A stretch of DNA of 64,000 nucleotides, taken from the NCBI RefSeq assembly GCF_000340215.1, contig NW_006921532.1, forward strand, positions 3,451,337 through 3,515,336. Direction: 5' to 3'. Position 1 is the stretch's first letter. Every line of letters starts with the position of its first letter. Positions 20,222-32,441 of this stretch are shown here, piece by piece. This DNA comes from Pseudocercospora fijiensis CIRAD86 (taxonomy: Eukaryota; Ascomycota; Dothideomycetes; Mycosphaerellales; Mycosphaerellaceae). The notes beneath the pieces were generated by a model. It was not told where the DNA came from. It saw only the letters and a list, made by a program, of their open reading frames with translations, and made no database searches. The position numbers and the translations under genes are program-made.

Positions 20222-21875
20222 GGCAGAAACGGCAAGAGGCGTTGTCGGCGTCGGTGGGGTCGGTTCTCGGTTGTCTGTTGGTACCTGTATGATCGCAGCG
20301 ATGCCGTTTATGCAAGTGTCACATATTCGCTGCTTCAACTCTGGTGCTGAAAGTGCTGTACGGCCATTTGTATGTCTCAAGTTGAGAGATGCTGGACGAT
20401 GTCTCGTTGGAGCCGAAGAACGTGGCAAACGTGCGGCTGGTAACTGAACTGTTGTGCTTGCCTTGATGGCTTGCGAACGTTCTTGCTGCGTTGACTCTGG
20501 ATTGTGACGGCAAGCATGAAGTGCTCTTGCATCGTCTGCGAATCGATAGTTAGCTGCTTCCATTGGTAAGAGCAGTTTGGGCCAAGCCTCCCAACCAGAG
20601 CAAGTTCGGGAATGCTTCCGTTCAATGAACCTCTCGTGCTGGAGTGATGCTGGAGCTTGGGCAATCTTTACATTCATACCTGCAATCGCATGGATCTGAT
20701 GAGCCTTCGGTCGCGATGCCGGAGTGACCGGTGGGAAAATATTGTTTGCCGTGGCATTGCATCGGCGATTGTGTCTGTCGCCAGATCTGGGGATCAACAA
20801 GTTGGATGGGGAGTCTCTTGAAGACAACCCGCGATGCCCCGGTATTTCTGGCATCATGATTGCATGCACGTCACGAAGAGTGCTGGAGGTGTGCCGGAGG
20901 CCATCAAGCACATGTATAAGGACTGAGGACTGCTTCGGAACGAGATAACCGCTGGCGTGATGGAAAAAAGTCAATGGATGGCCATAATATAACATTCGTG
21001 GCGAACCTTGGTCTGCTGCCCGAGATAGGTACCGTTGAATGGAACGAAATGTGCGTCTCCGCGAAACATTTAAACGGTGGCACTGCGGGCACAGCGGATG
21101 GAAGAAGCTGCAGCGAGCGAGCGTCACGGCCTCACAGAGCAGAGTGTGAATAATAATGGGTGTGAAACGTCTATCGCTGCTTGCGTCGCTCTGTGGCCCG
21201 ACCTGCTTGCCATGCTGCGTGAACATCGGTATCAAGCCTTACAGTATCATTATGGGACAGGATGTCAGGATCCCTGCCCATATCCTATTAACTCAAATCC
21301 ATGCGGCTTGCGGCTTGCCTTCAGCGTGCCAGGAAAGGCGACAGGTCACACCGTCACAGCATGCCCGCATGGCCCGGATCAGCAAGCAATGTGGAAAGAA
21401 GGGGAGTGGACAGAGGAGGTCGGCCTCTTCTGTCTGAGTTTGGCCCTGCACCGAAGCAGATTGCATCTGAGGACCGGCCCGCTTCAATGACACACGCTCA
21501 CACGAATCGGAGCACATTCCAGGGTCATCTCGCTTGATCACCGCCTGCGCCGTGCGGTCAGGTCGGCCGCTTCCCGAGTTCCCTGCTTCACGCGGTGTGA
21601 TAGAGGCAATGTATACAGGCGCACAGATACCGATATGATCAGCATGCAGAACTGCTGATCCAGTCTCGACTCTCAACGCCAAACTGGCCGTCCTCGCGCG
21701 GAGTCGGAGCATTCGAAAACCAGCAGATCGGCTCACATCTGCGTGCGGAAGCTCAAAATAGATCCGCCAGACATGACATCGTGACGACATCCGCACACGC
21801 CCGACACTGGCTTTCGCTGTGCGCAGAAAGCCCCCAGCAGCAGTCTGATGAGCATGCGTCGCTGCAAGGCAAGGC
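20222..21875. other. 1.65-kb region between two divergent genes
   Basis: It contains the 5' regions of the myristoylated protein gene (minus) and the sirtuin gene (plus). The minus frame stays open for about 1 kb (20,222-21,235), but its translation has erratic Cys/His/Arg composition and no family resemblance, so I do not call it coding. No RNA gene was recognised. Confidence 0.5.
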
Positions 21876-23087
21876 ATGCCGCTGATGCGTATACCTTACA
21901 CGGCGCCTCTGCCTAGTCCTACAATATTGCCTGCAACTGCATCGTCAATTGACGGCGCAGTGGAAGCGCTCCAAAATTTCCTCTCACGCAACGTCGACAG
22001 AACCGCGGGTGGCAAGACATTGATCCTTTCTGGAGCTGGGATTTCAGTCGCCTCTGGACTAGCAGACTATCGAGGCAGCCAGGGAACATACACATTGAAC
22101 AAGACCTACCGGTAAGTGAGGCATGCGGCACCCCCACGTGAAACACACCAGGTCAGAGCTCATTGAACGCTTAGGCCAATCTACTTCCACGAATTCACAG
22201 CCAGCCACGAGGCACGAAAGCGGTATTGGGCACGTTCTTTTCTAGGCTGGACGACGTTACACCGGAGCACACCCAATGCCGCACACCATGCCGTTGGACG
22301 GCTAGGAAACCTTGGCTATGTCGGGAAAGTAATAACACAGAACGTTGACTCCTTTCACCAAAAGGCACACCCTAACTTGTCCAGCCTCGAGCTGCACGGA
22401 TATCTACGCAGTACCGTCTGTTTGACATGTCGGACCGAGTATGATCGGGGCCACTTCCAACAAGACTTATCTCGTATGAATCCGCAATGGGCATCATTTC
22501 TCGCAGAAATGCTGGAGAGCGGTGCTCTGAGCACCGAACATCCCTCCGAGAGGCGGCTGCTCGGACTCAAGACGAATCCAGACGGTGACGTGGATGTTCC
22601 TGGTGTTGAATACAGCAGTTTCAGATATCCGCCCTGTCCGAAGTGTCTCAACGATACAGCTTTGGCCAAAGCAGGCAAGATGGTCATCACAGACGATGAC
22701 GGGGCTTGGGCGGCAGGAAGCAATGCGGGAGTTCTCAAACCAGCTGTGATCATGTTTGGAGAATCAATCTCCAATCCTGTCAAAGTGGCGGTGGAATCCG
22801 CTATCGATCATTCGAGCAGTATGCTCATACTCGGCTCTTCCTTGGCGACATACTCAGCCTGGCGATTAGTGAAGAGAGCGAAAGAGCAGGGCAAAGCAAT
22901 TGCTGCCGTGAACATAGGCGGCCTCAGAGGCGAGGAGCAGTTCTTCGCCGACGTGGCAGCAGATGGTGACGGGGCCGATGGCGTCAGATGTAGCTTGCCG
23001 TTGGAACAGGTCCTACCAGCGCTCGTAGATCACATTGAACATCTCGATCCAGTCCGGAGGCCTTTCCAGCCTGCTCCCTGGCGTTGA
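21876..23087 (+). CDS. Class II (SIRT4-like) NAD-dependent sirtuin
   Basis: Exons 21,876-22,111 and 22,175-23,087, joined across a 63-nt intron (GTAAGT...TTAG), encode 382 residues. NAD-binding motifs are present: GAGIS (53-57), DYRG (64-67) and TQNVD (133-137), with the catalytic His in LHG (His153). A structural zinc is expected at Cys161/Cys164 and Cys233/Cys236 (CLTC and CPKC). FGES lies at about 266-269. The arrangement GSQGTYTLNKTYRPI after the first motif matches the SIRT4 group rather than SIR2 or SIRT5. The N-terminus (residues 1-25, with Arg/Thr/Pro and no acids) could be a mitochondrial presequence. Family enzymes are deacylases, lipoamidases or ADP-ribosyltransferases, and the activity here is not deducible. 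Confidence 0.9.
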
Positions 23088-23194
23088 TGAAGACAATAGA
23101 AACTTCAAGCATGAACTATCTCCGTTACGGTCTGTAGCCTGTGCGACATGTGCAATAGTGTGAGCCTGTGCGAAGGGAGGATAATGCCAAAGCT

Positions 23195-24418
23195 CTATGC
23201 CACGGTCTCTCCTGTTACATGGGTTGTGCCGCTCACACCCGCCATAAAGTCCCGATATCTGAAGACGTCGCCCTTCATCTTGCCAGAGCTGAGACCCTTG
23301 GTACCAAAGGCTCTTCGACCAGTGAACTCGCCAAGGATATTGTCCACCTCCCTCTCACTGAGCCGGACATTGTCCTCTCCAGGCTGAGGCGCTGTGTGCA
23401 GCAAAGCATCTCGAAGCACGGATATGTCGATCTGGCCACTATCGTCTACATCGAAAGCCTCAAAAGCTGCCCTGAGCTCCTCGGGTTGCGACAAATCCGA
23501 CAGCGGACCAGAGAGTACTTCTAGGTATCGTGCCAAATTGAGCTGGGCTGGTCCATTGGGCGGAAAGAAATCCTTCAATGCCTTGGTGTTGTTTTCCAGA
23601 CCGAGCTGTGATAGCATCTCTGACACAGAGGCAGAGTTCAATGTGCCGGTGTTGTTGCTGTCCAAAACCTCGAATGATTCCCTCATGCTGTGCAGCAAAG
23701 GCTGGGGTATGTGATTATATGCCCCTCCTCCCACAGCGTTCAACTTGGGCGCTGCAATCCTCGGTTGCGAAATGCTGAACATTGGAGGTTTCACGGTTGC
23801 CGCTGTCGAAGAAGTGATGTTTCGCTTGGCAGTCGGCCGCAAGTTGGCCTGGCTTGGAGGGACGTAATAATCTGAATCTTCAGGATGGTCTTCTACTGAA
23901 GGCTTCGCGCCATCGTATAGGATGGAAGAGCTGGTGCCGTCGAACACAATAGGAGAAGATGGAGTGAGTCCGGGTGTAGTAGTCTCCTCTGGAGCTGGTG
24001 GTAGGCTTGCCTTGCGGGCTGGTGAGGCAGGAGAAGCGGTTGCATTGGGAGTCGAGTCGCGCTGGCTTGCGGCACTGGGCTGACGCGAAGGCGAAGAGAA
24101 TACGCTCAAACTGCTTGTCGGTCTCGCGAAGGGACTCGCCGGGCGCTCGGAAGCATTGCTGATCTGGCTCGGTCGTCGCCCAAACGGACTGGTCTTTTCG
24201 GGCGACAGCGACGAGCCTGCCTTTGTCGGAGAGAGCGAGGGCGGAAATGCCTTCTTGGTGGGCGAAGTTGTTTGGGTCGCGCCGCGGATTGTCGAGGCTG
24301 TTGCGGGTGACTGGCTGTTCTGTCGTCGAAAGGGAGATTGTCTGCCTTCGAAGGGCGACAGTTGTGCAGACAGGCGATTTGGATTCTGCGAGGCCTGGCG
24401 GAGTCTGTGAGTGAGCAT
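23195..24418 (-). CDS. EF-hand protein with long Ser/Pro-rich N-terminus
   Basis: A single exon of 407 residues from ATG 24,418. Residues 1-200 are low-complexity Ser/Pro/Thr/Arg with many SP and TP sites, likely phosphorylated and disordered. The C-terminal half is calmodulin-like. The first loop, DSNNTGTLNSAS (from Asp253), is imperfect. The second, DVDDSGQIDIS (from Asp323), is complete and should bind calcium. The overall plan (variable N-terminus plus calmodulin-like lobes) recalls myosin regulatory light chains and related fungal EF-hand proteins, but I cannot assign it firmly. It is convergent with the sirtuin gene (107 bp between stops) and divergent from the Afi1 gene. Confidence 0.8.
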   Translation of the reverse strand: MLTHRLRQASQNPNRLSAQLSPFEGRQSPFRRQNSQSPATASTIRGATQTTSPTKKAFPPSLSPTKAGSSLSPEKTSPFGRRPSQISNASERPASPFARPTSSLSVFSSPSRQPSAASQRDSTPNATASPASPARKASLPPAPEETTTPGLTPSSPIVFDGTSSSILYDGAKPSVEDHPEDSDYYVPPSQANLRPTAKRNITSSTAATVKPPMFSISQPRIAAPKLNAVGGGAYNHIPQPLLHSMRESFEVLDSNNTGTLNSASVSEMLSQLGLENNTKALKDFFPPNGPAQLNLARYLEVLSGPLSDLSQPEELRAAFEAFDVDDSGQIDISVLRDALLHTAPQPGEDNVRLSEREVDNILGEFTGRRAFGTKGLSSGKMKGDVFRYRDFMAGVSGTTHVTGETVA

Positions 24419-24753
24419 GCGATATCAGAGTCATTTTCAACTTTTCTTACCATCTTGTGTCAGACTTCACGGTCTGAAGCAAATTGGCCTTCGTATGTAG
24501 ATGTAGCATGTAGCATGTAGCATGCGGGTGCTGTGCAGTTGACGCGATCGCGTGGGGGAACCCTGGCGTCAACAGTCTGAGGTTGACGCGGTGACAAGAG
24601 ATAAGCTTTCGAACCCTGCATGACTCGATTCAGGAACCGAGGTGGGGAATCGGGCATCCACAAGAACAGGCCGTATACAGCATCCATTCTCACGCTGCTG
24701 TCCTGCTGGATGCCTAGAGGGTTCCTCGCAGAAGAGAGGAGACGCACAGCACA
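24419..24753. promoter_or_regulatory. 335-bp bidirectional promoter region (EF-hand gene / Afi1 gene)
   Basis: The two start codons face away from each other. The region includes three tandem TGTAGCA copies near 24,505-24,522. No further element is assigned. Confidence 0.6.
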
Positions 24754-27300
24754 ATGGCAACAGTGCTGCCTATCAGGCCGAACACCAACTCGACCGGCTC
24801 CTCGGCCTCGCGACGCCATCCTTCTCTGATTTCCTTCCCATCGCATACAACCTCAGACCCAAGCAACAACTTGCAAGTCAATCACCGGCACACGCATTCC
24901 AACAACTCTCACCAGTCCAGCCGCAACAGCTATCACTCCTCGCTCTCCGCCACAAATTCACAGCCTCCCCATGCTCGCCCTCTGCACAAGCAGCCTCCTC
25001 GGCGCAAGGCGAAACCGGTCAAGTCGCAATATCCTCCTGACAGTAGCGAAAAACATGTCGAATACATTCTCGTGGCCTCCTTTGACATTGACCGGGGGAG
25101 TATTATGGAGCATCAGTATCCTGGCCCTGTAGGTGGAGACGAGCACATGCTGGCCGAACTCATGCTTCCCGACCAGGCGCATTCGAGAGCTCAGGATTGG
25201 ACGATCTTCTTCTTGCACAAGGACGCAGGTCTAGACGATGAGGACCAAGAGGCAGTGCGTAGACGTCGGAGACGCAGGCGGAAGGGTCTTGCTGAAGACG
25301 AGGATGATGAAGAAGACGCCGTGAGCGGGGCGGAGTTCGACGAGGACGGACCCCAATTCGGCGAAGAGGACGACGACGATGAATCCGACGACGTGGCGCT
25401 CGACGGTCCTCCTCTGGTCTACGTCCTCAATTTGGTCAATACGAAGCATGACACTTCAGTCAAACGCGGTGCGGTTGTGAAGGCTATGGCAATCTGCACA
25501 AGACACTCCTTCTTGCATATCTACAAGCCTCTTCTGCTTCTCGCCCTGGAGCAATACTTCGCAAATCCGCAGATCGAAACTCTGGCCAGTCTCTACAATG
25601 CGGTGAACAGCATGGACCTGTCTCTGCTGCCGAAGCTGAACTTCCTGGAAAAGTACATATTACAGGCTACTGATGCCAAAGACCTCTTTTTGGAAAAGTT
25701 CGAAGCAATAATTTCCCAAAGGATGACCGAGAACATGGCTAAGGAAGGCGCACTGCCGCCTCTCGAGCAAGCCACCAGCACTGCTCAATTGCAGTCCAAG
25801 ACCCGTTATGGCTTGCCTCGTGACACGCATGAATTTGAAAGCATCGTCCATTATGCCAACATTCCTGTGCCAGTCAAGATCCCAACAGCAGTCAGCCCCG
25901 AGACAGTCGGGGACTTCAGCTTGATCAAGCTGATCACTACCTTCAGCACTCCTCATTCGACACAGGCGGTGCCGTTCACACCAACTCACCCACATCTAAC
26001 GACCTCTGGCGCCGCGACTCACCCCATCATCGTCCTTTTGAACGCGCTCTTGACACAAAAGCGTGTCATATTCCTCGGCCACGGTTTACCTAGCTCCGAA
26101 GTGGCAGAAGCAGTCCTCGGCGCCTGTGCACTTGCATCTGGCGGCCTGCTGCGAGGCTTCACCCGACACGCCTTTCCATACACGGACCTGACCAAGATTG
26201 ACGATCTGTTGAAAGTACCAGGCTTCATTGCAGGCGTGACCAATCCTGCATTCGCCTTGAAAACTGAATGGTGGGATCTCATGTGTAACCTCAGCACAGG
26301 GCGCATGACAATTTCCAATCGCATAGAGCAAGCACCTTTGACTGAGGGCGTTGCATTCTTCCATCAGAACACACATCAACCAGGCACTATCGCAGCAAGT
26401 GGTGGAGGGGGCATTGCATCTCTAGTCTCAGCTGGTGCAAGCCTGTCGGCAGGTCTCGGAGGTAATGCCCTTCCAACCGGAAGCATGGCAGGTGATGCAA
26501 CAGGAGATGGTGCATTCATGCAAAGTGTCCTGTCAGCAATCAATGAACGACACGGCGAGACTGCCATTCGCAGCAAGTTCCGCAAGTGGGTCGTTAAATT
26601 CACCCGGCTGGCATCCAGCTTCGAGGAGACCGTGTATGGGGCAAGTGCGCTGCACATTCACAATGCGGATAGCCCCCAGACAACGTACCCGGCTTCAGAG
26701 ATGTCGCCTATCAGTCCTGGCGAGCAGCGAGGCGAACAGCTTCCTCCGGAGGTCACTGGTCACGGGTATGTGTGGCCGACACCGCAGAGCAAGAATAATG
26801 AGCTGGCAGCAAATTCGACACGCATCGAGGGATGGCGAAATACTCGCAGCTACTACAATTTTGTCCGGGACTTGGCTGCGCATTACGTGCATCGACCAAT
26901 CAAACATTTGGACCTTCAACACTTGCATGACAAGCTGGCCAAACTACGTTTAGGTCATGAGCAAAGTGCCAACATCTATCTTGCGATATGTGCTGCCGTG
27001 CATACAGAGCAAGAGATCAGCCAACTCCTGTCAGTGGTTGCGATTGGAGTATGGGAGAATAAGGCGACTACGTCTGGGAGTGGACAGAATTCAGGTCTCC
27101 TATACATCGGCATGGGCCTCTTCCATCCTAGGCAGGATGTCAGAGAGGAGGTCGCTGAACTGATGGGGAGGATTCGCGAACACGAAGCTGGCCGACACTT
27201 CTGGTCGACGATGGGCAGATATATCCGCGTTGGATTCGAGAGAGTGATGAACGCTAGAGTTGATCGGATTGAGAAGACTGGTGTGGAGCACGACAGCTGA
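24754..27300 (+). CDS. AFI1: Afi1-like DENN-domain polarity protein (Arf3-interacting)
   Basis: A single 848-codon exon from ATG 24,754 (context ACAATGG). After a disordered Ser/Asn/His-rich N-terminus, the Afi1 N-terminal domain begins near residue 103 ([20 protein letters not shown]). It is followed by an acidic, Arg-run-containing insert (about 160-215). A stabilisation-of-polarity-axis/DENN region runs from about 217 ([14 protein letters not shown]) through about 500, including [20 protein letters not shown]. The C-terminal part (about 590-840) is helical. In yeast, Afi1 links the Arf3 GTPase to polarised growth. DENN-type modules commonly act on Rab/Arf GTPases, so a role in hyphal polarity is plausible. 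Confidence 0.85.
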   Translation: MATVLPIRPNTNSTGSSASRRHPSLISFPSHTTSDPSNNLQVNHRHTHSNNSHQSSRNSYHSSLSATNSQPPHARPLHKQPPRRKAKPVKSQYPPDSSEKHVEYILVASFDIDRGSIMEHQYPGPVGGDEHMLAELMLPDQAHSRAQDWTIFFLHKDAGLDDEDQEAVRRRRRRRRKGLAEDEDDEEDAVSGAEFDEDGPQFGEEDDDDESDDVALDGPPLVYVLNLVNTKHDTSVKRGAVVKAMAICTRHSFLHIYKPLLLLALEQYFANPQIETLASLYNAVNSMDLSLLPKLNFLEKYILQATDAKDLFLEKFEAIISQRMTENMAKEGALPPLEQATSTAQLQSKTRYGLPRDTHEFESIVHYANIPVPVKIPTAVSPETVGDFSLIKLITTFSTPHSTQAVPFTPTHPHLTTSGAATHPIIVLLNALLTQKRVIFLGHGLPSSEVAEAVLGACALASGGLLRGFTRHAFPYTDLTKIDDLLKVPGFIAGVTNPAFALKTEWWDLMCNLSTGRMTISNRIEQAPLTEGVAFFHQNTHQPGTIAASGGGGIASLVSAGASLSAGLGGNALPTGSMAGDATGDGAFMQSVLSAINERHGETAIRSKFRKWVVKFTRLASSFEETVYGASALHIHNADSPQTTYPASEMSPISPGEQRGEQLPPEVTGHGYVWPTPQSKNNELAANSTRIEGWRNTRSYYNFVRDLAAHYVHRPIKHLDLQHLHDKLAKLRLGHEQSANIYLAICAAVHTEQEISQLLSVVAIGVWENKATTSGSGQNSGLLYIGMGLFHPRQDVREEVAELMGRIREHEAGRHFWSTMGRYIRVGFERVMNARVDRIEKTGVEHDS

Positions 27301-27719
27301 AAAGGCGTGGCTCTGTTGTTGACAATGATCTATCTCCTTGCACGCCTGCGCCCAAGATACCCACAATATGAATGACCATTTTGACGAATTTTTGGTGCGC
27401 GGCGCCGAAACAGTGGTGAATGTGTTCAAGTAATTGAATGTTCGAGGAAGCAGTAGGTAGGACAGGACAGCAGCGGCAGGTCCAGCCGTGAACACCCGAC
27501 AAACTAGCGGAGTGGAAGCCGAGCTTAAGAAAAGTTTGGGAAGCTGCAACTCCCTTCTCTATGATGATGATCCCATTGCTTCAAATTCTTCCAATCCATC
27601 AATGTGTACAATAGTGTTGGGTGCGGTTCTTCTGTAGCTTTAATTCCTTTCATCATCCAGATTCGGTCCGCTCCCTTCGAACAGATTGTCCATCGGTTTG
27701 CTAGAGAAGCAGAGAGAGC
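27301..27719. other. Intergenic region upstream of CLU1
   Basis: 419 bp covering the Afi1 3' end and the CLU1 promoter. No other feature seen. Confidence 0.5.
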
Positions 27720-30700
27720 ATGGCCGCCAGCGATGCTTTGACGAACGGTATGTATGCATCCACGCAGCCTTCATCTCGGTCCAGCAGCGGGCCATGGGCA
27801 TTTCCTGCAGGCCGATCATCAAGCTGACAACTCGCCTACGCACAGCCTCTGACTCGACGCGAACATCGACGAAACCAGACGCAAACAACGCTCACGCGAC
27901 TACCGACTCCAATGCTCAATCCAATGCCAATGCCAATGCCGCTCTGACCAACGGAACTTCTGGAAATGTCTCGAAGGAGCATGACAAGGAAGATGGAGAT
28001 AGGGATGGCTCGGGTGCGGCGGATGATAATGTCTTCCAGCTGACCATCAAGCTGCCTCATGCGCCGGGTCAAACACAGATCATGGTGTCGAGCCAGGAAC
28101 AGGTGCAGGATATCCGACAGTCAATTGTCGAAACCCCACACACCTTCCAGTACTCGTGCTTTCACCTTGAGCATCAGGGCAAGCGCATCAATGATTTCAT
28201 CGAGCTGTCCGAGGTCGCTGGCATTGTTGAAGATCCGACTTGCCAGCTTGTCGAAGATCCTTATACCGAAGCACAGGCGCGCATGCACGTTGTTCGTGTC
28301 CGGGAGTTGATCGGTGCCGCTGGCGACAGACCAGACCTGGTCGCAGGGATTGATGCTGGCGTGAGTCTTTGTGACAGCGTGGAGATTTCGGCTGCTAGCA
28401 ACGAGCGAGATCCAAGCCCCGTTGCCGACTACGACCTCGATGAGCCAGCTCCGATAGCAACGCTTCTTGCTCGAAGTCGCGATCCAGCGCCGAAAACCGT
28501 GAAAAGCATCGCACTCTCCTCTTGGAACCCTCCGCCGTACCACCTTCGAATGCGTGGTCACCTCATCTACCTTCAAGTCGTTACTAACGAGGGCGAGCAA
28601 TTCTACATCACCTCGCACGTCTCCGGCTTCTACGTCAACAGGTCCACAAACCACAAGTTCGATCCTGCGCCTCGGAGCGAGCCAAAGAGCGCCTCTGCAC
28701 ATTCTCTGATCAACCTACTTTCCCAGATTTCTCCATCATTTGAGGAATCATTCAAGCAACTTCAGGAATACAATGGTCGAAGAGATCCGCTCGCCAGCTA
28801 CGCCTTGTCCAACAGCATTCCAGCCGCTCCGTGGCTTGTGGCTCCTTCCTCCATTCATCAGCACCAATCTGATCTCACCCGTACCCAAGAGGCCTTCCTT
28901 TTGTCTGGTGCTGAGAACGCCGACACACTACGCGACTGGAATGAAGAATTCCAATCCACTCGTGAATTGCCCAAGGAAACCGTCCATGATCGCATATTTC
29001 GCGAAAGACTTACCAGCAAACTGTTTGCAGAGTACAACGAAGCGGCCGTCCGCGGTGCATGCCTAGTGGCTCGAGGCGAAGTCCAACCGTTGAACCCCAC
29101 AGAGGCCAAAGATGCTCAGATTTTTGTGTACAATAACGTGTTCTACTCGTTCGGTGCAGATGGCGTTGGCACTTTCGCGAGCGACGGAGGGGATGAGGCG
29201 GCGAGAATCGCAACTGGCAAGGACGTACAGGGAGTCAAAGCGGTGAACCAGCTGGACATAAATGGTCTATTCACGCCAGGTACGGTTGTGGTGGACTACA
29301 TGGGCAAGCGTGTTGTTGGGCAGAGCATCGTGCCTGGTATTTTCAAGCAGCGCGAGCCCGGCGAGCACCAAATAGACTATGGTGGTGTCGAGGGCAAGGA
29401 CGTTATCGCGACCCATGAAGAATTCGCCCAACCATTCAGCGAGCTTAGCAAGGCGATGCGTGTCAAGAAGCATGCTGTGTGGGACAAGGAAGGCAAAAAG
29501 CATGAGCTTGAAGCCAGTGTCGAGACCAAAGGTCTTATGGGTACCGATGGGAGGAAATACGTCCTCGACCTCTACCGAATCACGCCTCTCGACATTGCCT
29601 GGCTGGAGAAGCACTGTGCCGAGGACCAGGCTGAGGAAAGCCGTTATCCCCATCGCATGACTGTTCTCCGACCTGAACTTGTGGAATCTTTCAGGATCAA
29701 GAAAATGCGAGAATACGTTACCTCCCAGTTGGAGCAGAAGCGAAGCGAGCGCGAGCAAGCCGCTGCGGGTGCTTCAGAAGACAAAACAGAAGAATCTGGC
29801 AAGACCGACACCCAGGAATCTGAGACTAATGGTGAGGTAGTTCCCAAAGAAGAAGACGGTGCAAATCCACAAGAGCAGCAGGAAGCCGTCGACATGTCTG
29901 GTTTCACATTCTCTCTCAACCCCGATGTGTTCAGTGGCCAGCTGCCACAAACGGATGCTGATAGGGACGAGTGGGCTCAAGATGAAGTTCAGGTTCGAGC
30001 TCTTGGCGAGTACCTCACCGAGGATGTGATACCTCGACTTGTTCGCCATTTGCAGGAGGGTGATGTCGGCTTTCCCATGGACGGGCATAGCTTGGTCCGC
30101 GAGATGCACCGACGTGGTGTCAATGTCCGCTACATTGGCGATGTGGCAAGGCTTGCTTCCGAGAAGACGGACAAGCGACTGCAAGCACTGGCGCAGCTGT
30201 GTCGCCAAGAGATGGTCAGCAGAGCCTTCAAACACATCAGCAACGGCTATCTTCGGGTGCTTCCACCTTGCTTCGTGCAGAGCGCGGTCGCACACCTGCT
30301 GAATTGCCTGCTCGGTACGCAACTCAATGCAAAGCCGCATGCAGAGGTCGACGAAGACCTCAAGGCGCTATATCCAGAAGTGTCATTTGACTACCAGAAA
30401 GAAAGCCCCGAAGGCCTTAGCACAAGCATTCGTCGCCAAATCTTGTTGCGCTACAGGTACGAGTTGCAGGATGAGCTTGTGCCGCCCGGCCGAGAGCTGC
30501 AGGCACTTCGTGAGATATCGAAGAAGCTTGGCTTGCAGCTCGAGGCGAAAGACTATCTCTTCACCAAGGAAGGGGTGGCCGCATCCACCAAGTTGGCGGA
30601 GAAGAATTCCTCTGATTCTCTAGCCGAACCTCAGGCAAACGGCAATCATTCCACGGGCAGCAAGAAGAACAAGAAGAAGAACAAGCAGGCCGAGAACTCG

Positions 30701-31753
30701 CCGAACCGGCAGGCTTCCTCCCCAGTCGGTGCTCCATTGACCTTCCGCGCAGATGACATCGTCAACATAGTGCCTCTCGTAAAGGAGGCATCGCCGAAGA
30801 GCACACTTGCCGAAGAGGCGCTTGATGCGGGCAAAATGAGCATTCAGCAGGACCAGAAAGAGCTCGGTCAAGAGCTGCTTTTGGAGAGTTTGAGTCTACA
30901 CGAGCAGATCTACGGCATTCTGCATCCGGAAGTGGCCAGAGTGTATTACGCACTTTCAAACCTCTATTTCAACCTAGATGAGAAGTCGGCCGCCGTCGAG
31001 CTCGCCAAGAAGGCTGCCATTGTGTCGGAGCGGACACTGGGTGTTGACGACGCCGAGACTATCCTTGCATATCTCAATTTGAGCTTGTTCGAGCATGCCA
31101 CTGGCAACACTAGAAGCGCACTTGCGTACGTGCGACATGCCTTGAATCTATGGAAGATCGTCTACGGTACCAGGCATCCAGATTCGATCACAACCATCAA
31201 CAACGCAGCGGTCATGCTACAAACGCTAAAGCAATTTCACGAGTCTCGGTTGTGGTTTGAAGCGTCACTCACCATCTGCGAGGAGGTGGCTGGTAAGCAG
31301 TCCATCAACACTGCTACGCTCTTGTTCCAGCTCGCGCAAGCTTTAGCTCTCGACCACGACTCCAAGCAGGCTGTTTCTAGAATGCGCGAGAGCTACAGTA
31401 TTTTCAAGAGCGAACTGGGACCAGAGAACCAGAACACGAAGGAGGCGGAGAACTGGCTGGAGACTTTGACGTACAACGCAGTCAGTCAGGCAAAGCAGGC
31501 CAGTATCTTGCAGAACCGCCGGATCCTGCTGCGCAACGGCAGGACGTCGCGTGTGCAAATGGGCACGCGGCCCCAGCCTCCAGTCGGACAGTCGGAGGTG
31601 GTGCAGCCGAGCACGCCAGTGAAGACACGGGCTGGAGTCGACCAGCGCAACGTTGACGAGTTGATCAAGTACATCAACGGCGAGGGTAGCAGCAAGCAGA
31701 CAACGGCAAAGAAGCAGCAGGCGAATCCTAAGCGGAGACAGCAGAGGGCGTGA
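27720..31753 (+). CDS. CLU1: Clustered mitochondria protein CLU1/TIF31
   Basis: A tiny first exon (27,720-27,747, 28 nt, starting MAASDALTN) joins the main exon (27,846-31,753) across a 98-nt intron (GTATGT ... CTGAC ... GCACAG), giving 1,311 residues. The frame upstream of the main exon has no ATG of its own. Domain order matches the family: CLU_N ubiquitin-like region (about 70-140), CLU domain (about 375-620), central eIF3-p135-type region (about 700-870), Lys-rich linker, then TPR repeats (about 1,000-1,190). Clu proteins bind mRNAs for mitochondrial proteins and keep mitochondria dispersed. In yeast the protein also co-purifies with eIF3. It acts in the cytosol. Confidence 0.93.
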
Positions 31754-32441
31754 TGGGTGATGCGGCATGTGTACATTGATTGTTTCGCGGTTTTGCATGG
31801 ACCGGTGTATATATAAACAGGCAAGATGTGCTCCCAGAAGGCTACGAGGGCCTGCCTCAGCCTCGGCGGCATGGGCATGGGAGCTGGACGGGGTGGCATC
31901 CAAAAGAACTGGCGGGGGTGTTGCGGATTGCTATTCGATGACCTCCACTCTTGTACAAATGCTAGACATGTAAACATACATGCAGCACGCATGCTGGACG
32001 CTGCTGCAGCGATTGCACAGGAAAAGTCGTAGAAGCTTCTCAGCAGACGCACTGTCCTCCTTCCCAGGCCAGGGCCTCAGGACACGCAAGCTTGGTCAGC
32101 ATCCTTCACTCTTCCCATCTGCTTCACTGTTGTACATATCTGTGCTTCTCGACCCCCTCACCTGCACCTTTCGGCTCGCCATCAGCATCAGCGGCTCAAG
32201 TCGTCGAGCACGTGAGCTCACTTCAGCTAGAAGATTCTCAGGCCAATCAGTTTCGCCATACTGAGACGGCTTCCTGCAGCGTCTGCCGTCTGCCGGCCCG
32301 TTCACACTTTTGAACCAGTTTCTTGTACGACGCCAGCTTAATCCCGGTGCGTGGTGTGTGAGCGCCGTCGGAAGGCGTGAGACTTTGCATTGTCCCGCCC
32401 GCTAGCGTAGGAAACATCTGATCTGCGAGGAGTCTGAGTCG
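31754..32441. other. Intergenic region CLU1 / TPR-DnaJ gene
   Basis: 688 bp. It holds the CLU1 3' untranslated region and the promoter of the co-chaperone gene. I see no supported gene. Confidence 0.5.

Noticed and set aside
20222..21235. Extension of the MGNAHSS protein to a 586-residue ORF
   Set aside because: The extension starts at a TTG codon and its translation looks non-coding. MGNAHSS is the better start.
27686..27845. CLU1 beginning in the long ORF at 27,686
   Set aside because: That position is TTG. A proper ATG with a well-formed intron (27,748-27,845) gives a phase-consistent start.
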